Assembly: GCA_964531735.1 (NCBI GenBank)
Contig: CAZHGD010000019.1
Coordinates: forward strand, 1 to 61,418
DNA from: CAZHGD01 sp964531735
GTDB lineage: Bacteria > Armatimonadota > UBA10988
DNA length: 61,418 nucleotides
Reading direction: 5' to 3'
In this document: in pieces, positions 26,063 to 34,665 of the stretch
Layout of the letters: each line of letters begins with the position of its first letter
Position numbering within the stretch: the first letter of the stretch is position 1
The notes under the pieces: generated by a model
The model's input: the letters and a program-made list of their open reading frames with translations, nothing else
What the model was told of the DNA's origin: nothing
The model's database searches: none
Position numbers and translations under genes: made by a program

Positions 26063-28237
26063 ATGCGGCGCACCGGCCGGCCCTCCTCCCACAGCAGGAA
26101 AGTCACCGCGGCGACCGAACCACCGGGCGTGACACCCCGAGGCAAGGATCTGGTCGCCGGCGCCGTGCTCGCCGGTCTGGCACTGTTGGTGGCCTGGCCG
26201 GTGCTGCTCGGCCAGACGCTCTACTACGGCGACATCACGCTCCAGTTCGTGCCCTGGCGCGCGTTCGCGCGTGAGCAGTTGCAGCACGGCGTGCTCCCGT
26301 TCTGGCTGCCCAGCGTCTACTGCGGCACACCGTTCGTGGCCAACGACCAGAGCGCCGTGTTCTACCCGTTCCACTGGCTCGTACTGCCGCTCGACGCGGC
26401 TCACCAGATCGCCGTCGGCTATGCGCTGCACCTGTTCGGCGCGGCGGCCGGCGTGGCCCTGGCGGCCCGCTCACTCGGGCGCACGCGGTCCGCGGCCGTA
26501 CTGGCCGGCCTGGCCTACGGCCTGGGCGGCTTCGTGGTGTCCAAGCAGCAGTTCCCCTCGCTGGCCGACACCATCGCCTGGTTCGGCTGGCTGCTCTGGG
26601 TGGCCCAGCGCTGCCGCGACGGCCGTACCAGCGGTCCGGCTGCCATCGCCGCGGTGGCCGTGGTCAGCGGCTGGCAATGGCTGGCGGGCCATGCCCAGAT
26701 GGCCGCGCTGCAACTGGCCCTGATCACCGCCTGGCTGGTCTGCCGGCGCTGGTCGCCGGCGACGCGCGCCGAGGTGGGCCGGTGGCTCGTCGGCGTGGCG
26801 CTCGGCACCGGCCTGGCGTTGGTGCAACTGCTGCCCACGTTCGAGTTGTTGCGCTGGTCGCCGCGGGCCGACTTCGGGTTCGCCGAGGCGGCGCGGTTCA
26901 ACCTGCCGCCGTGGCAGGCCGCGATGTTCTGGTTGCCACGCCTGTTCGGCACACCGCACGGCGCCGTGCCCTACCTCGGCGACGGACCGCACTGGGAGAT
27001 GACCGGCTACGTCGGTGTGCTGACCCTCGCCCTGGCCGCCGCCGCCTGGCGCCGCGAGCGGTTCTGGGCCGCCGTCGCCGTCGTGGGCCTGGCTTTGGCC
27101 ATGGGCCGCTGGCTGCCGCTCTACGGCGGTCTGTTCAAAGTGGTGCCCCTGCTCCGGCTCGGTCGTGACCCGGCCCGCTTCCTCATCTACACCTCGCTCG
27201 CGCTGAGCCTCATGGCCGCTCGTGGCCTGGACGAACAGGCCGACCCGCGACGATGGTGCCGCGCCTTCACGGTGGCGCTGGCCGGCGCGCTGGTCTGGCT
27301 GCTGCTGGCCGATCCGGTGCGGCCGGTCACCTGGCTGCTGTCCTGGTCGCCCACCAAGCAGCCCTCGAACCTGCCGGCCCTGGCGGCGGCCTGGCGTGAA
27401 GACGCCGTGATCGGGTGTCTGCTGGCCCTGCTGCCACTCGGCCTGGCGTTGCGCCTGCAGCGCGGTGGCTGGCCGCGAGTGGCGTTCGTGGCCATCATCG
27501 CGGCCGACCTGGTGGGGCAGGCGGTAGGTCTCAACCCCACCGCGCCGGCCCGCTTGTACGCCGCCGACGCGCGCCCAGCGGCGGTGCCCGCCGACGCGCT
27601 GATCTGGGTGCCGCTCAAATCGTTCGAGAAGCTGCCGCAAGGCTGCTTCAACAACGCCCACTACACGCCACCGGGCTGCGCCGCCGAGAGTCGGCAGTGG
27701 CTGGTGCCGAACACCAACGTCGGCTGGGGCGTGGCGCAACTGGCGGGATATGACCCGCTCCGCGCGGCCGCCGTGGTCCGCTGGCTCCAGGCCGTCGAGA
27801 CCTGGCCGGAGGCGTTGCGCGAGGAGCGCCTGGCCGCGCTGGGCGTGGCCGGCGAACTGCGCGACGGCCGTTGGCGGCCCTATGCCGGCGTGGCCGGTCG
27901 CGCCCGGTCGGCCGGCGCCAGCCTGACCGCCTGGCAGCCCACCTGCAACCGGTGGCTGATCGAGGCCCCCGGCGGCCAACCAGTCGAGTTGACGCTGTCG
28001 GCCCTGCCCGGCTGGCAGACCCTGGGCGGGACACCGCTGCCAACCGCTCTGCCGGTCGTCCGTCGCTGGCAGACTCATCCGGCCGGCGGTTCGCTCCGCC
28101 TGTGGTATGCCCCACTCAGCCTGCGCCTGGGCCTGTTCGGATCGCTGTGGGCCGTGGCCGCGCTGGCGGCCATTGTCACAACTTGTTCAACTCGGGTTCG
28201 GCTTCGCATCTCAAATGGGCCGCGCGGTGTGGTATAG
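26063..28237 (+). CDS. YfhO-like multi-pass membrane protein
   Basis: A 724-residue inner-membrane protein with about twelve helices. After a basic N-terminus and the first helix (AGAVLAGLALLVAWPVLLG) comes LYYGDITLQFVPWRAFAREQ, the acidic periplasmic loop typical of the YfhO/GT-C superfamily. The motif VFYPFHWL, the glycine-rich YGLGGF and a C-terminal soluble domain of ~170 residues before the last helix (LFGSLWAVAALAAIVTTC) also match. YfhO proteins glycosylate lipoteichoic acid in Gram-positives, using a lipid-linked sugar. Here a role in glycosylating a cell-envelope polymer is inferred. Its stop overlaps a promoter for the pilin genes. Confidence 0.78.
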   Translation: MRRTGRPSSHSRKVTAATEPPGVTPRGKDLVAGAVLAGLALLVAWPVLLGQTLYYGDITLQFVPWRAFAREQLQHGVLPFWLPSVYCGTPFVANDQSAVFYPFHWLVLPLDAAHQIAVGYALHLFGAAAGVALAARSLGRTRSAAVLAGLAYGLGGFVVSKQQFPSLADTIAWFGWLLWVAQRCRDGRTSGPAAIAAVAVVSGWQWLAGHAQMAALQLALITAWLVCRRWSPATRAEVGRWLVGVALGTGLALVQLLPTFELLRWSPRADFGFAEAARFNLPPWQAAMFWLPRLFGTPHGAVPYLGDGPHWEMTGYVGVLTLALAAAAWRRERFWAAVAVVGLALAMGRWLPLYGGLFKVVPLLRLGRDPARFLIYTSLALSLMAARGLDEQADPRRWCRAFTVALAGALVWLLLADPVRPVTWLLSWSPTKQPSNLPALAAAWREDAVIGCLLALLPLGLALRLQRGGWPRVAFVAIIAADLVGQAVGLNPTAPARLYAADARPAAVPADALIWVPLKSFEKLPQGCFNNAHYTPPGCAAESRQWLVPNTNVGWGVAQLAGYDPLRAAAVVRWLQAVETWPEALREERLAALGVAGELRDGRWRPYAGVAGRARSAGASLTAWQPTCNRWLIEAPGGQPVELTLSALPGWQTLGGTPLPTALPVVRRWQTHPAGGSLRLWYAPLSLRLGLFGSLWAVAALAAIVTTCSTRVRLRISNGPRGVV

Positions 28238-28238
28238 A
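28230..28238 (+). promoter_or_regulatory. Extended -10 promoter for Flp pilin genes
   Basis: TGG followed directly by TATAGA gives an extended -10 element that overlaps the TAG stop of the YfhO-like gene. No good -35 box is visible. Transcription from here would give a ~120-base leader before the first pilin; the leader holds a short inverted pair (GAGACC and GGTCTC). This is a prediction from sequence only. Confidence 0.4.
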
Positions 28239-28364
28239 CCCGCGGCACCGGATGGAGACCTTCCTCCAGGCAGGCGGTCTCAACCAGGCGCAAAGCGACA
28301 GGCCCCGAGTCCGGCGGTGGCCGGCAAGTTTGAATCCAAAACAGAAAGGAGGTGAGAAAGGCAC

Positions 28365-28532
28365 ATGATGACGCGACTGTTCGTGGAAGAAGAGGGTCAG
28401 ACCCTGATTGAGTACGGTCTGTTGACGGCCCTCATTGCGGTCGTCGCCATCGCGATTCTGACGGTTCTGGGCCGCAAGACCCGTGACGTGTATTCGACCG
28501 TTCAGGATTCGATGGTCACGCGGGCTGGCTAG
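28365..28532 (+). CDS. flp: Flp/Tad pilin, copy 1
   Basis: A 55-residue class IVb pilin precursor, the structural subunit of a Tad (Flp) pilus. An eleven-residue leader ends in Gly11, and cleavage there gives QTLIEYGLLTALIAVVAIAI with the canonical Glu at +5 and Tyr at +6 and a hydrophobic helix. The mature form is 44 residues. The ATG is followed by a second ATG. AGGAGGTGAGAAAGG upstream offers sites for both starts. It forms a tandem pair with 28618-28785, each followed by a similar hairpin. The prepilin peptidase CpaA and assembly genes lie at 32628-42421 on the other strand. Confidence 0.92.
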   Translation: MMTRLFVEEEGQTLIEYGLLTALIAVVAIAILTVLGRKTRDVYSTVQDSMVTRAG

Positions 28533-28553
28533 TACTGGCCCACCGACCACTTG

Positions 28554-28597
28554 GGCCGACCGCCTCTCTCGGTTCGTAGGCGGTCGGCCTTCATTTT
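28554..28597 (+). terminator. Hairpin terminator/attenuator between the two pilins
   Basis: A perfect 12-bp stem (GGCCGACCGCCT with AGGCGGTCGGCC) is followed by TTCATTTT, a good intrinsic terminator. It lies between the two pilin genes, so read-through would make pilin 2 less abundant than pilin 1 unless pilin 2 has its own promoter. Confidence 0.8.
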
Positions 28598-28617
28598 CCG
28601 ACCCGAGGTTTGACGCG

Positions 28618-28785
28618 ATGTGGCAGCGACTGTGTCATGACGAGAGCGGCCAGACGTTGGTGGAGTACGGCCTTCTCGCGGCCCTGATCGCGATTGTCGC
28701 CATAGCCATCTTGACGGTGCTGGGACGTAAGGCGCGTGACACCTTCACCACGGTTAACGACCATATGGTGACATCATCGATTTGA
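28618..28785 (+). CDS. flp: Flp/Tad pilin, copy 2
   Basis: A 55-residue pilin, the same length as copy 1 and identical to it over most of the hydrophobic helix (GQTLVEYGLLAALIAIVAIAILTVLGRKARD). The leader differs (MWQRLCHDES) and includes a Cys, and the C-terminus (HMVTSSI) diverges. Cleavage after Gly11 leaves Glu at +5 and Tyr at +6. GAGG lies nine bases before the ATG. The pair and their hairpins arose by tandem duplication. Two pilins may be a major and a minor subunit or serve different conditions. Confidence 0.92.
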   Translation: MWQRLCHDESGQTLVEYGLLAALIAIVAIAILTVLGRKARDTFTTVNDHMVTSSI

Positions 28786-28816
28786 CCACCAGCCAGACGC
28801 GACGCAACTGACTCGA

Positions 28817-28858
28817 CCGACCGCCTGCGGGGCCTGCCAGCAGGCGGTCGGCCTGTTT
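28817..28858 (+). terminator. Hairpin terminator after pilin 2
   Basis: A 12-bp stem (CCGACCGCCTGC with GCAGGCGGTCGG) around an eleven-base loop, followed by CCTGTTTGG. The stem core CCGACCGCCT is shared with the hairpin after pilin 1, so the terminator was duplicated with the gene. Confidence 0.7.
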
Positions 28859-28926
28859 GGGCGGTGGCGGCGACTCTCCTCGGCGGGCGCGTCGTTCATG
28901 CTACACTCGCCGCGGAGGCTGGTGCC

Positions 28927-29961
28927 ATGCAACCTCGCGAGCGGGTCCAGGCGGCGCTGTCGTTTGACGCGCCCGATGTGGTGCCGTTGCGCATCTACCC
29001 GGCGCCCGGCGGCCTGTTCGAGCACGGCGAGCGCCTGCGCGAGCTGACCATCGCCTGTGGCCACGACTTCGGCGACCTCAGCGGCTTGGCGCTGCCCGAG
29101 CCGCCGGCGCCTGAGGATTACGACTCCGACGGGCGCTACCACGCCTTCCGCACCGACGACTGGGGCACTCGCTGGGAGTACCGCATCTTCGGTATCTGGG
29201 GGCATCCGGTCGTCTGGCCACTCGATGACTGGTCGGCGCTCGACACCTGGCGACCGCCCGCGCCGCCGCGACCGGTCGGTCCCGGCTTCGAGGCCGCGCG
29301 CGACCGCACCCAGCAGGCCGCCGCGACCTGGTTCACGCTGGGCGGCAGCGGCAGCATTCTGGAGAAGCTCAGCTCGCTGCGACGGTTCGAAAACGTGCTG
29401 ATGGAGATCGCGCTCGATACGCCCGAGATCAACCAGGCCGCCGACTTGCTCGTCGAGTACAACGCCGCGTTGGTCGAGTATGCGCTGGCGCTGGGCGTCG
29501 ACGGCGTCGCCTTCGGCGACGACTTCGGCACCCAGGAGGCGCTGCTCTGCTCACCGGATGCGTGGCGCCGTTTCTTCCGCCCGCGTTACGCGGCGCTGTT
29601 CGAGCCGATCCGCCGCGCCGGCAAGCGCATTCTGTTCCATTCGTGCGGCCAGATCTCCGAGTTGCTGGAGGACCTGGCCGACCTGGGCGTCGATGCCATC
29701 TGGCCGCAACTGCCCGCCTACGACTCGGCCCGTCTGGCACGCATCTGCCACGACCTGCACCTGGCCGTCGAGCTGCACCCGGACCGGGGCGAGCTGATGC
29801 AGCACGGCACACCCGCGCAGGTGCGCGACTACGTGCTGCGCCTCGTCGACACCTTCGGCACCGCCGACGGCGGCTCGTGGCTGTACCTGGAAGTCGATCC
29901 GGGCTTCCCGTGGGCCAATGTCGAGGCCCTGTTCAACGTGGCCAGGGAGCTGCGGCGGTAG
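28927..29961 (+). CDS. Uroporphyrinogen decarboxylase (URO-D) family protein
   Basis: A 344-residue cytoplasmic protein of the URO-D superfamily, which includes HemE and corrinoid methyltransferases. Typical features are MQPRERVQAALSFDAPDVVPL at the N-terminus, the central FGDDFGTQEALLCSPD, and the C-terminal HSCGQISELLEDLADLGVDAIWP. It has no MtaA/CmuA-type zinc pattern that I can confirm and is not obviously HemE. Members of this branch are common in Planctomycetes and Armatimonadota and lack a known substrate. The start has GGAGG eight bases upstream. It converges on the DUF4143 ATPase gene (three bases apart). Confidence 0.85.
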   Translation: MQPRERVQAALSFDAPDVVPLRIYPAPGGLFEHGERLRELTIACGHDFGDLSGLALPEPPAPEDYDSDGRYHAFRTDDWGTRWEYRIFGIWGHPVVWPLDDWSALDTWRPPAPPRPVGPGFEAARDRTQQAAATWFTLGGSGSILEKLSSLRRFENVLMEIALDTPEINQAADLLVEYNAALVEYALALGVDGVAFGDDFGTQEALLCSPDAWRRFFRPRYAALFEPIRRAGKRILFHSCGQISELLEDLADLGVDAIWPQLPAYDSARLARICHDLHLAVELHPDRGELMQHGTPAQVRDYVLRLVDTFGTADGGSWLYLEVDPGFPWANVEALFNVARELRR

Positions 29962-29964
29962 GGA

Positions 29965-31116
29965 TCAGTCGGGCAGCTCGGCGCGCAAGGCTGACAGGTC
30001 ACCAGCCGGCCAGGCGGTGACCTGCTCGTGCAGCGGGAAGCGGTGCTGTCCCGGGTGGACCACCCAGATGTGTTCCACCGCCAGATCGGCCAGCGCCACG
30101 TGCAACGACCGGGTCATCTGGGGCCGGTCACTCAGCTTGACCTCGACCCCGTACTGGCGGCCACGCCAGGGGAACACCAAGTCGATCTCGGCCCCGGCGT
30201 GCGTCGCCCAGAAGTACGCCTCGCCCGGCCGCAAGACGTCGAGCACCTGCTCGATGCAGAAGGCTTCCCAGGACGCACCGGCGGCCGGATGCGAGAGCAG
30301 GGCCGCGTAGTCGGGCAACCCGAGCAGCGCGTGCAGCAGGCCGCTATCACGCACGTAGACCTTGGGCGCTCGCACTTGCCGCTTCGCCAGATTGGCGTGC
30401 CACGGCGGCAGTTGCCGCACGAGGAAGGCGCCCGTCAGCAAATCGAGCCAGCGTCGGACGGTCTTGTCGGCGGCACTCAGTGACCGGCCCAGCTCGGTGG
30501 CTCGCCACAACTGACCGTGCCAGTGGGCCAGCATCGTCCAGAAGCGGCGCAACGCCACGGGCGGCACGGACCAGCCCAGTTGCAGCACGTCTCGCTCCAG
30601 GAACGTCTGCACAAACGCGTGGCGCCAGACCAGGCTGTTCTGGGCCGAGGTGGCGAGCAGCGACCGCGGAAAGCCGCCACGCACCCACAGGTCGGTCAGT
30701 TCGGCCGCACCCACCTCGCGCAGGCTGAGCCCGCCGAGTTCGACGAACTCGATCCGCCCGGCCAATGACTCCGACACACCGCGCACGACGGTCGGTGAGG
30801 CGCTGCCCAGCAGCAGGAACCGCGCCGGGCAGTCGGGGCGATCGGCCAGTACCCGCAACAGGCCAAACAGGTCGGGCCGCACCTGTACATCGTCCAGCAC
30901 CACCAGGCCGCGCAGCGAACCAAGGTAGAGCTGCGGATTGGCCAGCCGCGCCAGGTCATCTGGCGCCTCGAGGTCGAGCCAGGTGGCCGAGAGGGACTCT
31001 GTCAGGCAGCGTGCCAGTGTGGTCTTGCCGCACTGGCGCGGGCCGATCAGCGCCGCCACCGGTGCCCGCACCAAGGCACTCCGCAGCGCCTCCAGCGCTC
31101 CTGGTCGGTCGATCAT
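29965..31116 (-). CDS. AAA ATPase with DUF4143 domain
   Basis: A 383-residue ATPase. The N-terminal AAA domain has Walker A (GPRQCGKTTLA) and Walker B (GLVVLDDVQ). The C-terminal part is DUF4143 with the restriction-endonuclease-like core (GAEIDLVFPWRGRQYGVEVK), in which Glu, Asp and the ExK motif are kept, so a nuclease activity is conceivable. These proteins are abundant in bacteria and archaea and of unknown function; links to defence or selfish DNA have been suggested. The start is unusual: the ATG lies seven bases after a TATAGT box, so the mRNA may be leaderless. A GTG three codons earlier would overlap the box. Confidence 0.85.
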   Translation of the reverse strand: MIDRPGALEALRSALVRAPVAALIGPRQCGKTTLARCLTESLSATWLDLEAPDDLARLANPQLYLGSLRGLVVLDDVQVRPDLFGLLRVLADRPDCPARFLLLGSASPTVVRGVSESLAGRIEFVELGGLSLREVGAAELTDLWVRGGFPRSLLATSAQNSLVWRHAFVQTFLERDVLQLGWSVPPVALRRFWTMLAHWHGQLWRATELGRSLSAADKTVRRWLDLLTGAFLVRQLPPWHANLAKRQVRAPKVYVRDSGLLHALLGLPDYAALLSHPAAGASWEAFCIEQVLDVLRPGEAYFWATHAGAEIDLVFPWRGRQYGVEVKLSDRPQMTRSLHVALADLAVEHIWVVHPGQHRFPLHEQVTAWPAGDLSALRAELPD

Positions 31117-31123
31117 GCCGTGC

Positions 31124-31165
31124 ACTATACCTTGAAATCTCGGAATTCAATATCGAGATTTCAAG
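31124..31165 (-). promoter_or_regulatory. Palindromic operator/promoter of DUF4143 gene
   Basis: A perfect 12-bp inverted repeat (CTTGAAATCTCG at 31131-31142 and CGAGATTTCAAG at 31154-31165) with an 11-base AT-rich centre precedes a TATAGT box (31129-31124 on the minus strand). A TTGAAT-like -35 lies inside the palindrome about 15 bases from the box. The AT-rich sequence contrasts with the surrounding GC-rich DNA. It probably binds a regulator, possibly the gene product itself. Confidence 0.65.
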
Positions 31166-31199
31166 GCAAACCGCCCTGCGTGGCGCCACCAGCCCGGAC

Positions 31200-32264
31200 T
31201 CAGCCGAGGCGCGGGCAGCGCTCGCGCAACCGCTCATACACCGGCTTGGCCTGCTCCAGGGGCAGTGGGTTCAGGCTGAACAGGTAGCGCGTGTCCGGCC
31301 GTGCCCCCGCCAGGTAGTCGGCCACCTCGGCCTCGCCCAGCCAAGCCTGCATCAGCACCGTCTGACCGCTGAAAGCGGCAATGGCCGGGCCGGCGCCGGG
31401 CTCCTGATAGACGCGGTTGAGGCCGCGCAGGTTGGGCAGCGCGGCGAAGTTGCCGTACTGGTGGTCGGCCGTGGCGCAGCAGTGCATGAACAGGCCGCCG
31501 AACCGTTCGCTCAACCGGACCAGCGGCGGCCGGCAGAACGCGTCGAACATCGCGCACGACAGCGCGCCGGCCTCGTCCTCGGACAGCCAGCAGCCCAGCG
31601 ACGGCGGCGCCCAGGCGATCGGGCAGTGCGACAGGTTGGCCGCCGGATAGCGGCGGCAGAACTCGTCCAGGAACGCGGTCAGCAGCGCCTCGCACTTGGC
31701 CACCAAGGCGTGGACCGCCTCGGGCGCGGTGACGAGCGACAGGAAGAAGTCCTGCTTGTGCCAGATCAGCGCGGCGATGTCGAAGGGGCTCTGGATGTCC
31801 GGCACGCCGATCGGTGCCTCGGGGCCCAGCTCACGGAGCACCAGGTCGCCCAGTTCGAAGACGCGGCGCAGGCTCGGCGCGTCGAGCGTCGGCACCGTGA
31901 GGCGGTCGGCTGCCTGCGCGGTGGCGACCAACGGCTGGGCGAACGCGTGCGACCCGGTGTCGAACACCGCCACCGGACAACCGAACGCCGCGGCGAAGAC
32001 CTGCGTGCCCGTGCCCAGCCGCGCGGTCGGCACATTGTCGTCGTCGAGCGCGTCGAGATAGCGACACTGCGCCGCATACTGCCGCACTTGGCCAGGCAGC
32101 CAGCACTCGACCGGCTCGCTGTGGATGGTGAAGTCGCCCGGACCCAGCGCGGCGGCCTGCGGATCGGGCTCGGCCGGCGGCGGCAGGATCAGCCCGTGAC
32201 CGCGAAACGGGCCGGCGAACAGGTCGGTCAGGAAAGCCTGGTTGCGCGCCATGCGTGTCGACAT
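31200..32264 (-). CDS. URO-D family protein, second paralogue
   Basis: A 354-residue protein of the URO-D superfamily, with the usual core (GVPDIQSPFDIAALIWHKQD, SLVTAPEAVHALVAKCEALL and a C-terminal FMHCCATADHQYGNFAALPN). It is more diverged than the paralogue at 28927. The metal or ligand-binding histidine/cysteine cluster HCCATADH is notable. It follows the DUF192 gene by ten bases and so lies at the end of the Tad operon transcript, although no role in pilus assembly is expected. The substrate is unknown. Confidence 0.8.
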   Translation of the reverse strand: MSTRMARNQAFLTDLFAGPFRGHGLILPPPAEPDPQAAALGPGDFTIHSEPVECWLPGQVRQYAAQCRYLDALDDDNVPTARLGTGTQVFAAAFGCPVAVFDTGSHAFAQPLVATAQAADRLTVPTLDAPSLRRVFELGDLVLRELGPEAPIGVPDIQSPFDIAALIWHKQDFFLSLVTAPEAVHALVAKCEALLTAFLDEFCRRYPAANLSHCPIAWAPPSLGCWLSEDEAGALSCAMFDAFCRPPLVRLSERFGGLFMHCCATADHQYGNFAALPNLRGLNRVYQEPGAGPAIAAFSGQTVLMQAWLGEAEVADYLAGARPDTRYLFSLNPLPLEQAKPVYERLRERCPRLG

Positions 32265-32274
32265 AGGACCCCCG

Positions 32275-32619
32275 TCACCGGTCCACCAAGCGCAGTTGAT
32301 CGCCCGGCACCACGCCGGCGGCGGCGATGGCGCCCACGGGCAACTCAATCGCTGACCGCGCGCCGCGGGCGGCGTCGAGCCGCCAGGGCTTCAGCGCCGA
32401 GGTCACCTTGAGCACACGGCGGTCACCGTCCAGCCAAATGACGTCGATGGCGAAGAAGACCCAGAACATGTGGATCGAGGCGGTGGGCGACAACCACAGG
32501 CCATCGAAACCGGTGAAGCCGCGGCGGAACATCAGGCCGCGGAACCGCCACCAGAAGCTGGTGGCGGCGATGGCCTGGGTGGCCACAACCGTGCCGCGCG
32601 TGACGTCCTCAATCCGCAC
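32275..32619 (-). CDS. DUF192 family protein
   Basis: A 114-residue protein of the DUF192 family, known in other species by the pattern RGLMFR...HMFWVFFAIDVIWLD...VLKV...AIELPVG and probably with a small beta-barrel fold. No signal peptide is seen. It begins with GTG eight bases after the TadC stop. DUF192 genes often lie in Tad loci and one could be a pilus-associated factor, though this is an observation from memory. Confidence 0.85.
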   Translation of the reverse strand: MRIEDVTRGTVVATQAIAATSFWWRFRGLMFRRGFTGFDGLWLSPTASIHMFWVFFAIDVIWLDGDRRVLKVTSALKPWRLDAARGARSAIELPVGAIAAAGVVPGDQLRLVDR

Positions 32620-32627
32620 GGCAGCGC

Positions 32628-33539
32628 CTACTTCCCCTTCTTTCCGCCCAGGCCCGGCATGTCGGATTCCTGGAGGGTCTTGATGGCGCGCAGGGCCGCC
32701 GGGCCCATCAAGACGATGAACAACGTCGGGAAGATGAAGAGCACCAGCGGGATCATCATCTTCGTCGGTGCCTTCTGGGCCTGCTCGCGGGCCCGCCGGG
32801 CGCGCTCTTCACGCAGTCGCAGCGACTGCGCCCGCAACACGTTGCCCAGGTTGACCCCGAGCTCCTTGGCCTGAATCAGCGCCGTCACCAGGCTCTGCAC
32901 GTCTTCCACGCCGGTCCGCTCGGCCATGTCTTTCATGGCGTCGTTCCACGGCCGGCCCATGCGGATTTCGTTGTTGGTGCGCAACAACTCCTCGCCCATG
33001 GCGCCCGGGTAGCGCTGGCCCACCCGGTCCATGGCAGCGTCGAAGCCGAGACCGGCCTCGACCGCAATCGTGATCAGGTCGAGCACGTCCGGCAGCGTCC
33101 GCTGCACCATCTTCTTGCGCTTGTTGACCATCTGGCGCAGGATGAACGGCAGTGCCACATAGCCCATCAGCGCCCCGGCCAGCGCCGCGATGCCGACCAT
33201 CCAGATGGGGATCGCGTCTTTGAGGAAGGCCGTCGACCGCAGGGCCAGGGTCAGCAGCACGGCGATCAGCGCGAAGCCGGCCACCATCAACATGCGGATG
33301 CCGGCCAACTGCCGCACGGTCATGCCGCCGGGATACCCCGCCCGCGACAGCAGCGCGGCGAAGTCGTTCTGCTCCTTCTTGGTGATCATCCGCCCGCCAC
33401 GGTTGACCAGCGGGTTGACCACCCGGTTGAAGAAGCTGTCCTGCAGCTCGTCGTCGCGCGCGCGGTACGCCACCGGCCCGCTGGTGGCCCGTTCGTACCG
33501 GTCTTCCAGACGCCGCAACGGGCTGGATCGTCTAGACAT
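32628..33539 (-). CDS. tadC: Tad pilus membrane platform protein TadC
   Basis: A 303-residue inner-membrane protein of the GspF/T2SSF family. The T2SSF core (VQRTLPDVLDLITIAVEAGLGFDAAMDRVGQRYP, then MGRPWNDAMKDMAERTGVEDVQSLVTALIQ) lies between two hydrophobic regions, with two final helices (MMIPLVLFIFPTLFIVLMGPAAL). TadB and TadC form the platform on which the CpaF ATPase acts. The AGGAG ribosome site overlaps the TAG stop of tadB, so translation is coupled. It is the fifth assembly gene after cpaC, cpaE, cpaF and tadB. Confidence 0.93.
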   Translation of the reverse strand: MSRRSSPLRRLEDRYERATSGPVAYRARDDELQDSFFNRVVNPLVNRGGRMITKKEQNDFAALLSRAGYPGGMTVRQLAGIRMLMVAGFALIAVLLTLALRSTAFLKDAIPIWMVGIAALAGALMGYVALPFILRQMVNKRKKMVQRTLPDVLDLITIAVEAGLGFDAAMDRVGQRYPGAMGEELLRTNNEIRMGRPWNDAMKDMAERTGVEDVQSLVTALIQAKELGVNLGNVLRAQSLRLREERARRAREQAQKAPTKMMIPLVLFIFPTLFIVLMGPAALRAIKTLQESDMPGLGGKKGK

Positions 33540-33548
33540 GGCGCGCTC

Positions 33549-34643
33549 CTAGATCTCGATGTTGACGATACGGTTGATGATGAAGAACCCGGTGAGCTGG
33601 CTGAAGATGCCGTAGGCGACCATTTTCGGCCCGTACGGGTACTGCTTGCCGTCCAGCAGCGGCGCGGTGTAGCGCTCACCGCTCTGCGGGTCCGAACCCA
33701 CCCAGTTGAGCAGGAGGATCATGAACATCGGCAGCGCGGCCAGGCCCAGGCCGGTGACGCGGCCCTGCGTGGTCAGGATGCGGATCTCACCGCGGATGCG
33801 CACGCGCTCGCGGATGGTCTCCGAAATGGACCGCAGGATCTCGGACAGGGCGCCACCCACCTCCATCGAGATCTGGATGGCCGTGACGGCCAAGGTGAAG
33901 TCGGGGTTGCGGACCCGCTCGGACATGTGCCCCAGGGCCTCGGCAATGGGCACGCCAAGCTGCACTTCCTGGCTCATCTTGGCGAACTCGTCGGCCATCG
34001 GCGGCTGGCCCTCGCGGGCCACCATTTCCATGGCCTGCTGGAAGCCGTAGCCGGCGGCGGTGGCGTTCGACATCAGCAGCAGCGTGTCGGCCAACTGGGT
34101 CTCGAACTTGGCGGCCCAGCGCTTCGCCGTCAGCTTGACGTAGAACACCGGGACGTAGCCGGCGATGCCGGCCAGCATCAGGCCGGACATGACGCGCTGC
34201 ATCAGAATGCCGACCACGAAGAAGGCGACCAGGGCCGCCAGCACGGCGACGTAGAGCACCTCGGACGCCCGCCAGTTGGAGCCGACGCGGTTGAGGTCGG
34301 CGCTGAGGTTGTTCAGGAACTCGACGCGGCCTTTGGCGATGAACTTGCTCAGCGTCGGCAGCAGGTCGGCGCCGTGCTCACGCTTGCGGCCCTTCTTCGA
34401 TTGCTGCTGCTGCTCCTGTTCGTGCCGCTCCAGGATCCGTTCCAGCGGCGACAGGTTCTCTTCGCGGTCGACGTAGTTCTGCAGGCGCGACAGCGTGCCG
34501 CGGTTGACCGGTTGCGCGAATGAGGAGCGGATGGTCCACAGCAGCAGCAGGCCGCACACCGCGGCGCCACCCAGCATCATCCGGTTCGGCCCGCCAGCCT
34601 GGAGCAACACCAGCACCAGCGGAGACGCCAGCAGTACGCCCAT
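33549..34643 (-). CDS. tadB: Tad pilus membrane platform protein TadB
   Basis: A 364-residue GspF-family protein. Two N-terminal helices (LLASPLVLVLLQAGG and GGAAVCGLLLLWTI) are followed by a Gln/Lys-rich cytoplasmic coil (RHEQEQQQQSKKGRKRE). The T2SSF core (LADTLLLMSNATAAGYGFQQAMEMVAREGQPP) and C-terminal helices follow. It follows cpaF after 22 bases, with a GGAGGAG ribosome site. As in other Tad loci the TadB protein precedes TadC. Confidence 0.93.
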   Translation of the reverse strand: MGVLLASPLVLVLLQAGGPNRMMLGGAAVCGLLLLWTIRSSFAQPVNRGTLSRLQNYVDREENLSPLERILERHEQEQQQQSKKGRKREHGADLLPTLSKFIAKGRVEFLNNLSADLNRVGSNWRASEVLYVAVLAALVAFFVVGILMQRVMSGLMLAGIAGYVPVFYVKLTAKRWAAKFETQLADTLLLMSNATAAGYGFQQAMEMVAREGQPPMADEFAKMSQEVQLGVPIAEALGHMSERVRNPDFTLAVTAIQISMEVGGALSEILRSISETIRERVRIRGEIRILTTQGRVTGLGLAALPMFMILLLNWVGSDPQSGERYTAPLLDGKQYPYGPKMVAYGIFSQLTGFFIINRIVNIEI

Positions 34644-34665
34644 CAGCTCCTCCGTAGACCCCGGT

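Noticed and set aside
31131..31165. The AT-rich palindrome as a Rho-independent terminator
   Set aside because: It lies upstream of a -10 box and start codon, and lacks a U-tract in the right place. An operator fits better.
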